Source: Shewanellaceae bacterium UBA2521
GTDB lineage: Bacteria > Pseudomonadota > Gammaproteobacteria > Enterobacterales > Shewanellaceae
Direction: 5' to 3'
DNA: 24,222 nucleotides
Assembly (NCBI GenBank): GCA_002341165.1
Contig: DDNL01000087.1
Span: 1 to 24,222, forward strand
The notes below the pieces were generated by a model that was given only the letters and a program-made list of their open reading frames with translations, searched no databases and had not been told where the DNA came from. The position numbers were made by a program, and so were the translations under genes. Of this stretch, positions 7,610 through 15,666 are shown piece by piece; position 1 is the first letter of the stretch; each line of letters starts with the position of its first letter.

Positions 7610-8776
7610 ATGAATATACAACAACGAAAAATATTATGTTTATCTTGTTTGCTGGTTATTTTTGCTCCTTTAGGTATCGATTTATATTTACCTGCGTTGC
7701 CTGAGATCAATCGCGTTTACCAACAAAATTCAGGCTTTGTTCTGACTCTTTATTTTTTAGGTTTAGCTTTAGGACAGCTAGGTTCAGGGTTATTAGCAGA
7801 TAAATATGGGCGCAAGTTGACGATTCAAACTAACCTATTTATCTTTGGCTTATCGGCTTTACTTATAGGTTATACACTAAATTTTGAACAATTGCTCTTT
7901 CTACGTGTGGTACAAGGTCTTGCTGCCGGAGGTTTGATTTCTGGTTGGATGATGTTGATTCAAGATTATTTTCCCAAAGCACAAGTGGCTCAACGTTATA
8001 GTTTATTGCATGCTGTCTTAAATACTATGCCGGTGATAGGTCCATTACTCGGTAGCTACTTCATTTCTCTCGGATCTTGGCACATAGGCTCTTATACTTT
8101 GTGTGCAATGGCATGGCTGGCTTTGTTGGTTTTTCAGCGTGTATACCAAGAAGCGGCATCGTTATCAAAAGACATTTTTGATATGCAATTATGTAGACAG
8201 ATTCTTTCTCATCCACATTTTTTACGCTATGGCTTGAGCTGTTGTACTGCACATGCTTTTGTCTTGAGTTATGTGACTTTGGCTCCCAGAATTATTATTG
8301 AGCAAGGACATGCAAGTCACATGACTTTTAGCACTTATTTTAGCGTCAATGCTATGGTTGTCATGTGTTTATGTTATGCCGTACCTTGGCTCATTCATAA
8401 ATTTGGCCAAGCTCAAGTTTTTTATGCTGGATTAAGTTTAATGTGGATTGGTGGTTTGTTGTTAATAGGCATATCTTCTTTTAATCAACCTTTGTACTTT
8501 ATGCTAGCGATTCACGTGGCTTGTCTTGGCTTTGGTTTGTTTTTAGCTCCAGCAAAAAGTTATACCCTTATGCCCTTTACAAGATGTATAGGAGCCTGTA
8601 CTGCATTTCTTGGTTTTTTAGACTTAGCTTTTTCTTTTTTGATCAGTTCTATGATGAGTTATTTTGATGTGGGCGCTTTTGGCTTAGGTCTATTTTTGAT
8701 ACTCACGATGTCGCTGTGTTTCTATTTAGTTTGGGCTCTCTCACATAAGCAGATGTTATCGATACCCTCAAGATAG
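7610..8776 (+). CDS. MFS transporter, Bcr/CflA drug-resistance family
   Basis: A 388-residue membrane protein with about 12 hydrophobic segments. The first segment contains FAPLGIDLYLPALPEI, the signature of the Bcr/CflA (DHA1) efflux subfamily, and loop 2-3 has GLLADKYGRK, the conserved MFS motif A (G-x-L-a-D-r-x-G-R-r). FLRVVQGLAAGG is motif B with its arginine. These proteins export drugs such as bicyclomycin, or peptides and sugars, using the proton gradient. The substrate here is unknown. The start at 7610 (MNIQQRK) is chosen because AAGG lies 7 nt upstream. An in-frame TTG 18 bases earlier is less likely. It is divergent from cysZ and convergent with the sugar transporter. Confidence 0.88.
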   Translation: MNIQQRKILCLSCLLVIFAPLGIDLYLPALPEINRVYQQNSGFVLTLYFLGLALGQLGSGLLADKYGRKLTIQTNLFIFGLSALLIGYTLNFEQLLFLRVVQGLAAGGLISGWMMLIQDYFPKAQVAQRYSLLHAVLNTMPVIGPLLGSYFISLGSWHIGSYTLCAMAWLALLVFQRVYQEAASLSKDIFDMQLCRQILSHPHFLRYGLSCCTAHAFVLSYVTLAPRIIIEQGHASHMTFSTYFSVNAMVVMCLCYAVPWLIHKFGQAQVFYAGLSLMWIGGLLLIGISSFNQPLYFMLAIHVACLGFGLFLAPAKSYTLMPFTRCIGACTAFLGFLDLAFSFLISSMMSYFDVGAFGLGLFLILTMSLCFYLVWALSHKQMLSIPSR

Positions 8777-8797
8777 AGCGGTCAGTGATGTGTTATC

Positions 8798-8825
8798 AGA
8801 AAAGCACCCTAAGAGGTGCTTTTCT
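8798..8825. terminator. Bidirectional intrinsic terminator between two MFS genes
   Basis: AGAAAAGCACC at 8798-8808 and GGTGCTTTTCT at 8815-8825 form a perfect 11-bp stem with a 6-nt loop. A run of T closes the stem on the plus strand, and by symmetry on the minus strand. It lies 22 bp after the stop of the rightward MFS gene and 14 bp after the stop of the leftward one, the expected place for a shared terminator. Confidence 0.9.
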
Positions 8826-8838
8826 AGTTGGAGTAGAT

Positions 8839-10092
8839 TTAAATGGTTGCAGAAGCGCGATAGTTAAGCCAGTGTATTTGCAGTTTTTCACTGCGCCAAG
8901 CATAGTAAAAAATGAAGCCATAACTTATCACAGGTATAATAAAGCTTATTTTTAATGTCCATATATCAGCAACGATGCCTTGCAATAAAGGTACAATAGC
9001 TCCGCCTACAATCGCTGTACATAAAAGTCCAGAACCTTTGCTGGTTAATTCTTTGAGTTCATAGATAGCAGATGAGAAAATCGCTGGAAACATAATAGAG
9101 TTGCATAATCCAATCGTTAACACAGATGCAATCGCTATTGAGCCTGTATTCATCATCGTGATTAGTAGCAGCGATATAGCAATTAAAGCGTTAAAAGCCA
9201 GTACTTTTTTGTCATTGAGGTAACGCATGGCTATAGCGCCTAAGAAACGTCCTACCATAGCGCCTCCCCAATAAATAGATAACATTTGCGCAGCTTGGGT
9301 TTCTTGAAAGTATGAATGGGTATCGCTGGTAATATAATTGACCATAAAACTGCCTAAACTCACTTCAGCACCAACATAAAAGAATATAGCCCAAGCGCCT
9401 ATGTATAAGTGTGGTGCCTGAGACAGTTCAGAGATTGACGTTCTTGTTGTATGTTCTATCCTGTCAAGATCAGGTAGTCTGATAAACTGGAATACGAGCG
9501 AGAGGCTCAAAAGTATTGAACCTAATATCAGATAAGGTGTTTGTAGTGCTGCAGAGCCAGAAACTAATCCTGCAGTTAAAATAAGCAAGGCACCAAATTG
9601 AGGGCCGATGGCTGTACCTAAAGAATTACAAGATGCCGCAAAAGAAAGCCGACTTGCAGCTGTTTTTTCAGATCCTAATGCAGTGATATAAGGATTGGCA
9701 GCAACCTGCATGATTGCAATACCTGATGCTAAGATAAACAAAGCGAGTAAAAAGAGGCTATATACTTGTTGCTGTGCTGAAGGATAAAAGAGAAAACAGC
9801 CTATAGAAGACAGGAATAATCCTACCTGTAACCCCTTCTTATAACCAATACGCTTAATTAGATAACCCGATGGTATTGAAACAACAAAGTAGGCCATAAA
9901 GAAACAAAACTGGATTAACATTGCTTGGGTATAGTTGAGGTTAAAATTTGTTTTTAACTGCGGAATAAGCATATCATTTAAGACTGTAATAAAGCCCCAT
10001 AAGAAGAAAAGTGAGCATAAGGCGATAAGGGGAGTATAGGATGTATTACGTATGTTCATGCTTGAGTCTGTCTGTTGATGTGGGTGAAGCAT
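8839..10092 (-). CDS. Sugar MFS transporter, FHS family (FucP/GluP/NagP-like)
   Basis: A 417-residue membrane protein with about 12 transmembrane segments. LFFLWGFITVLNDMLIPQLK in the first segment and QVAANPYITALG in segment 4-5 are hallmarks of the fucose/galactose:H+ symporter family, which takes up fucose, glucose, galactose or N-acetylglucosamine. The residues do not show which sugar. The start at 10092 is supported by AAGGA 7 nt upstream. A Met at 10059 lacks such a site. No catabolic genes flank it. A GlcNAc transporter would fit the UDP-GlcNAc-dependent Pse pathway nearby, but that is only an inference. Its promoter lies next to ten copies of an 8-bp repeat. Confidence 0.88.
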   Translation of the reverse strand: MLHPHQQTDSSMNIRNTSYTPLIALCSLFFLWGFITVLNDMLIPQLKTNFNLNYTQAMLIQFCFFMAYFVVSIPSGYLIKRIGYKKGLQVGLFLSSIGCFLFYPSAQQQVYSLFLLALFILASGIAIMQVAANPYITALGSEKTAASRLSFAASCNSLGTAIGPQFGALLILTAGLVSGSAALQTPYLILGSILLSLSLVFQFIRLPDLDRIEHTTRTSISELSQAPHLYIGAWAIFFYVGAEVSLGSFMVNYITSDTHSYFQETQAAQMLSIYWGGAMVGRFLGAIAMRYLNDKKVLAFNALIAISLLLITMMNTGSIAIASVLTIGLCNSIMFPAIFSSAIYELKELTSKGSGLLCTAIVGGAIVPLLQGIVADIWTLKISFIIPVISYGFIFYYAWRSEKLQIHWLNYRASATI

Positions 10093-10121
10093 AAATAAAT
10101 CCTTGTTGTAACTTGAGATAA

Positions 10122-10127
10122 TGTATA
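10122..10127 (-). promoter_or_regulatory. Candidate -10 box of the FHS transporter promoter
   Basis: On the minus strand TATACA at 10127-10122 (in GTATACATTAT) is a plausible -10, about 30 nt before the start codon. With normal spacing the -35 hexamer would fall inside the 8-bp repeat block, reading as TCACTT or TTTCAC-like, a weak match. Alternative -10 phasing (CATTAT) cannot be excluded. Confidence 0.35.
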
Positions 10128-10131
10128 CTTC

Positions 10132-10211
10132 TGAAAAAGTGAAAAAGTGAAAAAGTGAAAAAGTGAAAAAGTGAAAAAGTGAAAAAGTGAAAAAGTGAAA
10201 AAGTGAAAAAG
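10132..10211. repeat. Perfect octanucleotide tandem repeat, 10 copies of TGAAAAAG
   Basis: Bases 10132-10211 are ten identical, uninterrupted 8-bp units (TGAAAAAG on the plus strand, CTTTTTCA on the minus strand). The block is not coding. It starts 5 bp upstream of the candidate -10 of the FHS sugar transporter. Perfect short tandem repeats of this kind gain or lose units by slipped-strand mispairing and are a known source of phase variation. Because all units are identical, loss or gain leaves the core promoter unchanged but shifts anything bound further upstream by 8 bp, about three quarters of a helical turn. Confidence 0.95.
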
Positions 10212-10613
10212 TAAATGTATTTTTTTCTTCTTATGATACCAAAAAATTGTCTAAAGACAAGAGGCTATATACAGCCTATGCTGTCACTGTTGTTTTTTTT
10301 CTGAAATAGTGGAGATTTATCACTTTTTTGGGAGGCTAAAATGTAGTTTTTAGATCAAAATTATGAATGTAAAGTCGTTTTTATTTCATTTTTTTATTCT
10401 AAAGCACTGAACGGTATACAAGAATAAAAATTTCACTTTTTTTAAATTTTATTTTTCAAATTTATGAGTATACTGAATGCACTTTTGGGTGCTATATGCC
10501 CGCTTTTACGCTATGCATCACACTTCTCAGTGTTGTGAAAAGATAGAGTTTGAGTAGATAATTTGTTAAGATAGTTTGGTTTTTATTCGTTTTCTATACA
10601 AGAGTATTCAATT
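10212..10613. promoter_or_regulatory. AT-rich intergenic region between FHS transporter and DUF1289 gene
   Basis: About 400 bp with no credible ORF. It contains TTGTCT-AA-AGACAA (10247-10260), a perfect 6-bp inverted repeat, followed by AGGCT-ATATAC-AGCCT (10262-10277). These overlap a further ACAGC-CTAT-GCTGT repeat. Together they look like operator sites placed beyond the repeat block. Many T and A runs occur, and another small inverted repeat GCAC-N6-GTGC lies near 10479-10492. Promoters for both divergent genes should lie here, but apart from the -10 candidate at 10122-10127 none is convincing. Confidence 0.5.
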
Positions 10614-10880
10614 ATGGCGCAACAGCTTGAGATTTTTGAGATTCCGAGTCCTTGTAAAGGTATTTGCCAAGTTAATGCTAGAGGATACTGTCTTGGTTGC
10701 GCGCGTAGCCGAGAGGAAAGGTTTAATTGGCAAAAGCTAGATGATGGGCAAAAAAGAGAAGTTTTACGTTTATGTCAAAGTCGCTTTGCCCGTGCTCGGC
10801 GCAAACAAACCTCCAAACAAGAAGAGAGTTTATTGGATTCAAAAAACTCTCCTATTCAACTTGATGTGCTCGATCTATAA
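10614..10880 (+). CDS. DUF1289 domain protein (YdhL-like)
   Basis: An 88-residue protein with the DUF1289 motif: SPCKGICQVNARGYCLGCARSREE (about residues 12-35) holds four cysteines in a C-x3-C-x7-C-x2-C pattern, followed by a W and an E-R-rich helix (FNWQKLDDGQKREVLRLC). The four cysteines could bind a metal or an Fe-S cluster. The family's function is unknown. The C-terminal 25 residues are basic and then low complexity. The site before the ATG (CAAGAG) is weak. It stands alone, convergent with the end of the Pse operon. Confidence 0.85.
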   Translation: MAQQLEIFEIPSPCKGICQVNARGYCLGCARSREERFNWQKLDDGQKREVLRLCQSRFARARRKQTSKQEESLLDSKNSPIQLDVLDL

Positions 10881-10914
10881 ATTAAAGTTGATTGCAATTA
10901 AGTGTGCTTTATCA

Positions 10915-11456
10915 CTAGATATCGGGCTGAAAATATGGCTTTCTATTTTTGAAAAAGCGAAACAGGTTTCTATCTATAGTATTTGAGATACGCTTGCCTT
11001 GAAATCGGCGATGATAGAATGTATCAGCGTTATTTTTTATTTCAGTATGTGTAAAACTATCGATATTTTCTTTGATGATATTGTATGCCTGTTGTGATGA
11101 GTGCAGCATATCATTTATAAATGTACGGATTTGATTGTCTGTACCGTATTCTAAGGCTCGACACTCTATATTGTTTTGTTGGCAGTAAAGCAGTACAGGT
11201 CTATCAATATGGGAGCGGCCATTCATGAGAATAACCTTATCATATTTTTTGTGAGCGTAGCATACTCTATTCTCTGTAATGCTTGCTTTGCTTTATTGAT
11301 TAAATGACTGCGTGCAAAGGTGAAGTAGCAGCTATAACTTTTGACTGGGCAGAGTAAAATATCAACTTGCTCTCCTTTATCTAACTTATCTTGTAAGTAG
11401 CTTAAGCTGATTTCCCAGCCAAAGATTCCAGAGCTGAATATAAAAAGATTATTCAT
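10915..11456 (-). pseudogene. Decayed second copy of the capsule-type glycosyltransferase
   Basis: Two overlapping frames (11456-11223 and 11226-10915, joined at ATGA) each match part of the intact glycosyltransferase just upstream. The first (77 aa, starting MNNLFIFSSG) aligns with the N-terminus MKAFIYFSSG, including the later LSY.Q.L pattern. The second (103 aa) aligns near residue 165 onward: MNGRSHIDRPVLLYCQ against YNGRFNDSRPILRLCQ, and FYHRR against FYKRR. Reading the second frame upstream of its ATG gives YAHKKYDKVIL, matching QKDKFDRAII, so the homology precedes that ATG. About 90 residues are missing between the two parts, with a change of frame, and the C-terminal 240 residues are absent. 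This is a paralogue broken by an internal deletion and a 3' truncation. Translation of the pieces as separate proteins cannot be excluded. Confidence 0.8.
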
Positions 11457-11465
11457 GTATTTGTC

Positions 11466-12896
11466 TTAAGAAAGAGTCAGAAGCTTTAGTTTATTTTTTT
11501 TAATTCCTCTGGCGCACTCTTGCATTATTTTCCAGCCTAGAGGTAATTTGATACGCTTATCATTAAAGGATGCTTTTCTTTTGGTATTCATATGAAAATA
11601 CTTTAACGGCTGTGGAACTTTGAGTAATCGAATAACAATTTTATACGCGTTAACTTTTGGCTTAGGCTGTAAATCACTATGCATGAGTGTATGAAGCTCA
11701 TCATAGGTTTTAGGTATATAGCAGCAGTCAAAATGCACATGTAAGCCCATGCCAATTAATATTGAGGTCTTACCCCAGAAAGTGGCTTCAATGCCCATGG
11801 TACTACCAAAAGATATAACTTGCCAAGCTTGATCCATAAGTGTATAGGATGAAACAGCGCTATCTGGTTTGATGATAATAAAGTTTGAATGTTCAAGCTT
11901 ATATACAGCCTCAAGATAAGCTTTTTGTCCTGTTGACATGTTAGGGTGAATGCGCACATAAAATTTAAACTTTGTTTCTTGTTTTGCTTTTTCAGATAAG
12001 TAAACAAGCCCCTTAATCTGCGAGGAGAAGAGTCCTTTTTCCCATTCAGGAGCAATTGCACATAACTCATCTTCTGAGCTACTGAAGATCACTATATTTT
12101 TGGTATGAGAATCCCATCCTTCAGGCAATGATTGATGTTTTTGTTTTAAAGTATAAGATGCCTCGTTCGTTGCAATGCCATGACGACGCTTATAAAAAAA
12201 ATCAGAAGCAATTTGTTGAACCTGATCTGGATGCATGGCTTTATAAGCTTCATTCGTGGCTTCTATGTTGCTTTTTATGTCTTGTATGAGTACATTTTTA
12301 ACCTGAAAAACACATGAATTAACACAAGAGTAATCAATCACATCGGTATCTATTTTGTAGGTTTGACAAAGACGCAAAATAGGACGTGAATCATTAAAGC
12401 GACCGTTGTAGATAATAGCTCGATCAAATTTATCTTTTTGGCAGATTTGCTCGAAAGCAAGGTAATTTTGTATCCCTGTATTCAATAGTCTATTTAGTAT
12501 CTTCTTTATTGTTGGATTAAAGTCAATAAGGACTTGGCGCGTTGCAGAAATATAGCTCGATAATGCAGCATATCCCACATCAGCTTCTTTATACTTTAAG
12601 GCTTTGAGCTCCTCTACACTATTGAATTCATAGTCTTTGTAGGTGTATTCAACCTGTGTGTTAGAAACTAGACGGTAAGGGCTTTGGAAGAGCTTTAGTC
12701 CTAATTCGATTCGCTTTTGACTTAAACGCTGTAATAGCTTAGATCCAAAAATATTATATAAGCATGTATTGCGTCGATCATCGGCTATCATAAAAGTGAT
12801 CTCATAGCCTTCGTCTGCGAGTGTCTGAGCATAACTTAAAATGACTTCTAAATCAGGATGCCTGTTTCCTGAAGAGAAATAAATAAATGCTTTCAT
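11466..12896 (-). CDS. Capsule-type glycosyltransferase-like protein (putative surface polysaccharide or Pse transferase)
   Basis: A 476-residue cytoplasmic protein without transmembrane segments. The N-terminus MKAFIYFSSGNRHPDLEVILSY resembles a Rossmann strand of a GT-B fold. The C-terminal half contains FYVRIHPN followed by VISFGSTMGIEATFWGKTSILIG (about residues 361-383), the nucleotide-sugar binding pattern seen in KpsC/KpsS-like capsule synthesis proteins and related glycosyltransferases. The donor and acceptor are unknown. Its place directly after pseI suggests it uses CMP-Pse, but that is inference. It starts about 20 bp after pseI in the same operon. A broken paralogue follows 9 bp downstream. 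No classic flagellin Maf transferase is present in the window. Confidence 0.6.
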   Translation of the reverse strand: MKAFIYFSSGNRHPDLEVILSYAQTLADEGYEITFMIADDRRNTCLYNIFGSKLLQRLSQKRIELGLKLFQSPYRLVSNTQVEYTYKDYEFNSVEELKALKYKEADVGYAALSSYISATRQVLIDFNPTIKKILNRLLNTGIQNYLAFEQICQKDKFDRAIIYNGRFNDSRPILRLCQTYKIDTDVIDYSCVNSCVFQVKNVLIQDIKSNIEATNEAYKAMHPDQVQQIASDFFYKRRHGIATNEASYTLKQKHQSLPEGWDSHTKNIVIFSSSEDELCAIAPEWEKGLFSSQIKGLVYLSEKAKQETKFKFYVRIHPNMSTGQKAYLEAVYKLEHSNFIIIKPDSAVSSYTLMDQAWQVISFGSTMGIEATFWGKTSILIGMGLHVHFDCCYIPKTYDELHTLMHSDLQPKPKVNAYKIVIRLLKVPQPLKYFHMNTKRKASFNDKRIKLPLGWKIMQECARGIKKNKLKLLTLS

Positions 12897-12915
12897 AACT
12901 TAATTACCCTTAATA

Positions 12916-13956
12916 TTATTGACTTGTTTCTAGAAAAGCTTCAGCTAAAGGTTCACCGAATGAGATATTCTGAGTCACTTTTTTGCCGATGACTTGGTCA
13001 AGATATTTTGGACTCATACCGTAACCTGGCCTTACAGAACGCACATGCTCTGCCGTTAAGACTTCACCAGCTTGGATATCTTTGGTTACAAATAATGAAC
13101 GCTTAAATTGTCGAGCATTTTTCATTTTCTCTGTTAATTCGTAAGTTACTGAGCCTAGAATTTTTTCTGTCGCTCGAATCTGATCAACTAAAGTTTTGAA
13201 TTCTGTTTTATCGAGAGAAAACTCAGCATCAGGACCGCCTAAATTTTTATCGAGAATAAAGTGTTTTTCAACTATTTTTGCGCCAAGAGCGACTGCATTT
13301 GTGGCAACAAGATGACCAAGCGTGTGGTCAGATAATCCTATTTCGCATTCAAAGCGAGTTTTGAAGTCAACCATCGTTCTTAAGTTAACTTCTTCTAGAG
13401 GCGTTGGGTAAGAAGATGTACATTTGAGTAGCGCTATATCCTGATTACCCGTATCGCGGCAAGCTTGTATCGCATCTTCAATTTCATCTAGTGTTGCAAG
13501 CCCTGTAGATAAGATCATCGGCTTGCCTTTGCTTGCTGCATATTTGATAAGAGGTATATCGACAATCTCTGGAGAGGCAATTTTATAAGCAGGTACATCA
13601 AGCGTTTCCAAAAAGTCGATAGCAGAAAAATCAAAAGGTGAGGAAAAACAAATCAGACCTAATGATTGAGCATAATCCATAATTTCTTTATGCCACGCCC
13701 AAGGGGTATAGGCTTGTTGATATAAGTCATGTAAATATTGTCCATTCCATAAAGTACCTTTTAGTTTAAAATAGTCTTTGCGGCAGTTTAGGGTCAGGGT
13801 ATCTGCTGTGTAAGTTTGGAGTTTTATTGCATCGGCGCCTACCTCTTTAGCTGCTTTGACCGTTTCTAAGGCAATATTGAAGTCTTGATTATGGTTTGCT
13901 GAAAGTTCCGCGATAATAAAAGTAGATGTTAGATTTTGAATATTAAGCGAGTTCAT
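12916..13956 (-). CDS. pseI: Pseudaminic acid synthase
   Basis: A 346-residue protein of the NeuB/PseI sialic-acid synthase family. It has the N-terminal TIM-barrel motifs FIIAELSANHNQD (residues 13-25) and GADAIKLQTYTADT (40-53), then ASPEIVDIPLI and LIKYAASKGKPMILSTG. The C-terminal SAF (antifreeze-like) domain covers about residues 283-346 (RSLFVTKDIQAGEVLTAEHVRSVRPG). AELSANHNQ and YFKLKGTLW(N) are typical of PseI rather than NeuB or LegI. The enzyme condenses 2,4-diacetamido-2,4,6-trideoxy-L-altrose with phosphoenolpyruvate to give Pse. The start lies 14 bases inside the end of the pseG-pseH fusion, with AGGAG upstream. Confidence 0.93.
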   Translation of the reverse strand: MNSLNIQNLTSTFIIAELSANHNQDFNIALETVKAAKEVGADAIKLQTYTADTLTLNCRKDYFKLKGTLWNGQYLHDLYQQAYTPWAWHKEIMDYAQSLGLICFSSPFDFSAIDFLETLDVPAYKIASPEIVDIPLIKYAASKGKPMILSTGLATLDEIEDAIQACRDTGNQDIALLKCTSSYPTPLEEVNLRTMVDFKTRFECEIGLSDHTLGHLVATNAVALGAKIVEKHFILDKNLGGPDAEFSLDKTEFKTLVDQIRATEKILGSVTYELTEKMKNARQFKRSLFVTKDIQAGEVLTAEHVRSVRPGYGMSPKYLDQVIGKKVTQNISFGEPLAEAFLETSQ

Positions 13957-15526
13957 TTTCGTAGGACTCCTGCTTGGGTTGAGGTGTAAACATATTTATG
14001 ACGTAACTTCGATTTAACTCGAATTTCTGAAAGTTAGCCTTAGATTCTTTATAGGTAAAGCAACAAGCCTTGAACAAGGATAAACTACTCTGATTAGATG
14101 ACTTGATTTGAGCTTGTATTTGAGTGATTTGGGGTTGATCTTCAAAGTAGCGTACTAATGATAATTGAAGAATCGATTGTGATAAGCCTTTTCCACGAAA
14201 TTGAGGATTCAAGTTGATGCTGACTTCAGCTTGATGTGAAGAGAGCCGATCAAAGCGTACCATACCTATTTTATTTGTGTCTTTTTTGGCGATAAAAAAG
14301 CTTTTATCGGGACTCTTTAAGGCTTGCTGATACCAACTTTGATGGTAGTTGAGCTTAATTGGTTCTGGATGGTTCGAGTTGTGCCGAGATATAGGATCAT
14401 TGCGCCAATTGAGTATATCGATACAATCGTCTTGTGTAGCGTATTCAATCTTGAGTCGAGGACGTTTTGATTTCAAATAATACTGATAAGGAAAAGGTTC
14501 TCTGTACGTCAGCTTGAGACATTGGGTCACACTTCTCTGATATACTTTGCTTTGCATCCAGTTTTGAATATGAATTTTGAGATCATTTAAGCGGTCTTTC
14601 GGTAAAACAGAAATCAGATTGTTTTTTTGTAATAAGCGAATTGATTCTTGCTGGTTATAGGCTTGGCAAAATGTAATGGTTGGTAATGCCAGCATGCAGC
14701 GCTCCCAAGACGTAGATCCGCCAGCACCTACAGCGAGATCGGCTTGTAACATCAGCTTGGCAATATGTTCTGGTGAAACATGTAATTGGACTTGCTGGTG
14801 GAGGGTGTTCTGAGCTTGAAGCGCTGCGAGATGAGCAGCGTTCTTTGTGACAATCACATCAATGTGCTTGATCTCAGGTACACGAACGAGCTCATCAACT
14901 ATTTGCTGTGTGAGATTATCAGGATCAATCCCTCCAAACATCACCAGAATGCGCTCTATCTTGCCAGATTGACGGCGCAGGATGATCTCTTGCTCTGAAA
15001 TATAAAACTCTTGACGCAGTAGTGCATACTTTAATCCCAAAAGCAGGGTGCATTCAGGATTGACTAAATGCTGATATTTTTCTGCACTCGCTTGTAGATT
15101 CTGATCAAGTAAGATATCTGCATGATGTTTTCGATCGCCAAGATCATCAATAACGAACACTCGTGTATGTTTAAAGCAATGCTCCCAAGTTTTATCTAAA
15201 GCATAATGATCAACGATCACCCAGTCCACAGGTGCATCGAAATGTTGGGAGAGCGCATTCAAAGTTTGCTCTGCATCATCTTGTTGTGAGCCACCAAGCC
15301 AGCTTGCATGATGTAATGCTGCTTGGGTATCATTTTCTTGGCATGTAAGCCAAGCAATGGCATAACCTTTTTCTTCAATGAGTGCCCCAATATGTCCTGA
15401 ATGTGATTTACACACAAAGAGAATGTTACTTTGCTGTTTAAGGCGATCTGCTAAGGTTAAGCAACGCATCACATGTCCTGTGCCGATATCTGTTGCTGAA
15501 TCAACTCGGATAGCAATATTTAACAT
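13943..15526 (-). CDS. pseG: Bifunctional PseG-PseH: UDP-sugar hydrolase fused to GNAT acetyltransferase
   Basis: A 527-residue two-domain protein. Residues 1 to about 340 are PseG: MLNIAIRVDSATDIGTGHVMRCLTLA, with H18 as the expected catalytic His, a Rossmann GT-B-like fold, and VGAGGSTSWERC near residue 270. PseG removes UDP from UDP-2,4-diacetamido-2,4,6-trideoxy-L-altrose. Residues about 355-515 form a GNAT domain: RPRLKIEYATQDDCIDILNWRND, then VSINLNPQFRGKGLSQSIL, the acetyl-CoA loop. This matches PseH, which N-acetylates the 4-amino group before PseG acts. The fusion puts two consecutive steps in one polypeptide. No separate pseH is seen. AAGG lies before the start, and the end overlaps pseI by 14 bp. 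Confidence 0.92.
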   Translation of the reverse strand: MLNIAIRVDSATDIGTGHVMRCLTLADRLKQQSNILFVCKSHSGHIGALIEEKGYAIAWLTCQENDTQAALHHASWLGGSQQDDAEQTLNALSQHFDAPVDWVIVDHYALDKTWEHCFKHTRVFVIDDLGDRKHHADILLDQNLQASAEKYQHLVNPECTLLLGLKYALLRQEFYISEQEIILRRQSGKIERILVMFGGIDPDNLTQQIVDELVRVPEIKHIDVIVTKNAAHLAALQAQNTLHQQVQLHVSPEHIAKLMLQADLAVGAGGSTSWERCMLALPTITFCQAYNQQESIRLLQKNNLISVLPKDRLNDLKIHIQNWMQSKVYQRSVTQCLKLTYREPFPYQYYLKSKRPRLKIEYATQDDCIDILNWRNDPISRHNSNHPEPIKLNYHQSWYQQALKSPDKSFFIAKKDTNKIGMVRFDRLSSHQAEVSINLNPQFRGKGLSQSILQLSLVRYFEDQPQITQIQAQIKSSNQSSLSLFKACCFTYKESKANFQKFELNRSYVINMFTPQPKQESYENELA

Positions 15527-15666
15527 GTTTTTGCCTTATGGACAGCGTATAACTTGATTTGCGTTACAGTATGATGAGAAAGCACATACTCATTTTTAGT
15601 GAGCAGAGATTGAGCTTGATCACATCGCTTTTGATGTTCATGACAGTCTGGGTTGCGCATGTTCAT
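15520..15666 (-). CDS. Hidden 48-codon ORF in the Pse operon, unknown function
   Basis: The 136-bp gap between the aminotransferase and pseG is fully covered by one open frame. It starts with ATG at 15666-15664, overlapping the aminotransferase TGA as ATGA, and ends with TAA at 15522-15520 inside the first codons of pseG. The predicted 48-residue peptide begins MNMRNPDCHEHQKRC and has three cysteines (C8, C15, C48) and histidines at 9, 11, 31, 32 and 43, a CHxH-x3-C cluster that could bind metal. It is basic and hydrophilic with no membrane segment. The exact nesting between two genes, with the same overlap type as elsewhere in the operon, supports a real translationally coupled gene. I do not recognise a family. 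Chance openness over 49 codons is the alternative. Confidence 0.6.
   Translation of the reverse strand: MNMRNPDCHEHQKRCDQAQSLLTKNEYVLSHHTVTQIKLYAVHKAKTC

Noticed and set aside
10132..10211. Repeat block considered as a CRISPR array
   Set aside because: Units are 8 bp, directly adjacent and have no spacers, and no cas gene is near.
10741..10986. An 81-codon rightward frame overlapping the DUF1289 gene
   Set aside because: It is out of frame with the four-cysteine DUF1289 motif and runs into the decayed glycosyltransferase. No start signal or family feature is seen.
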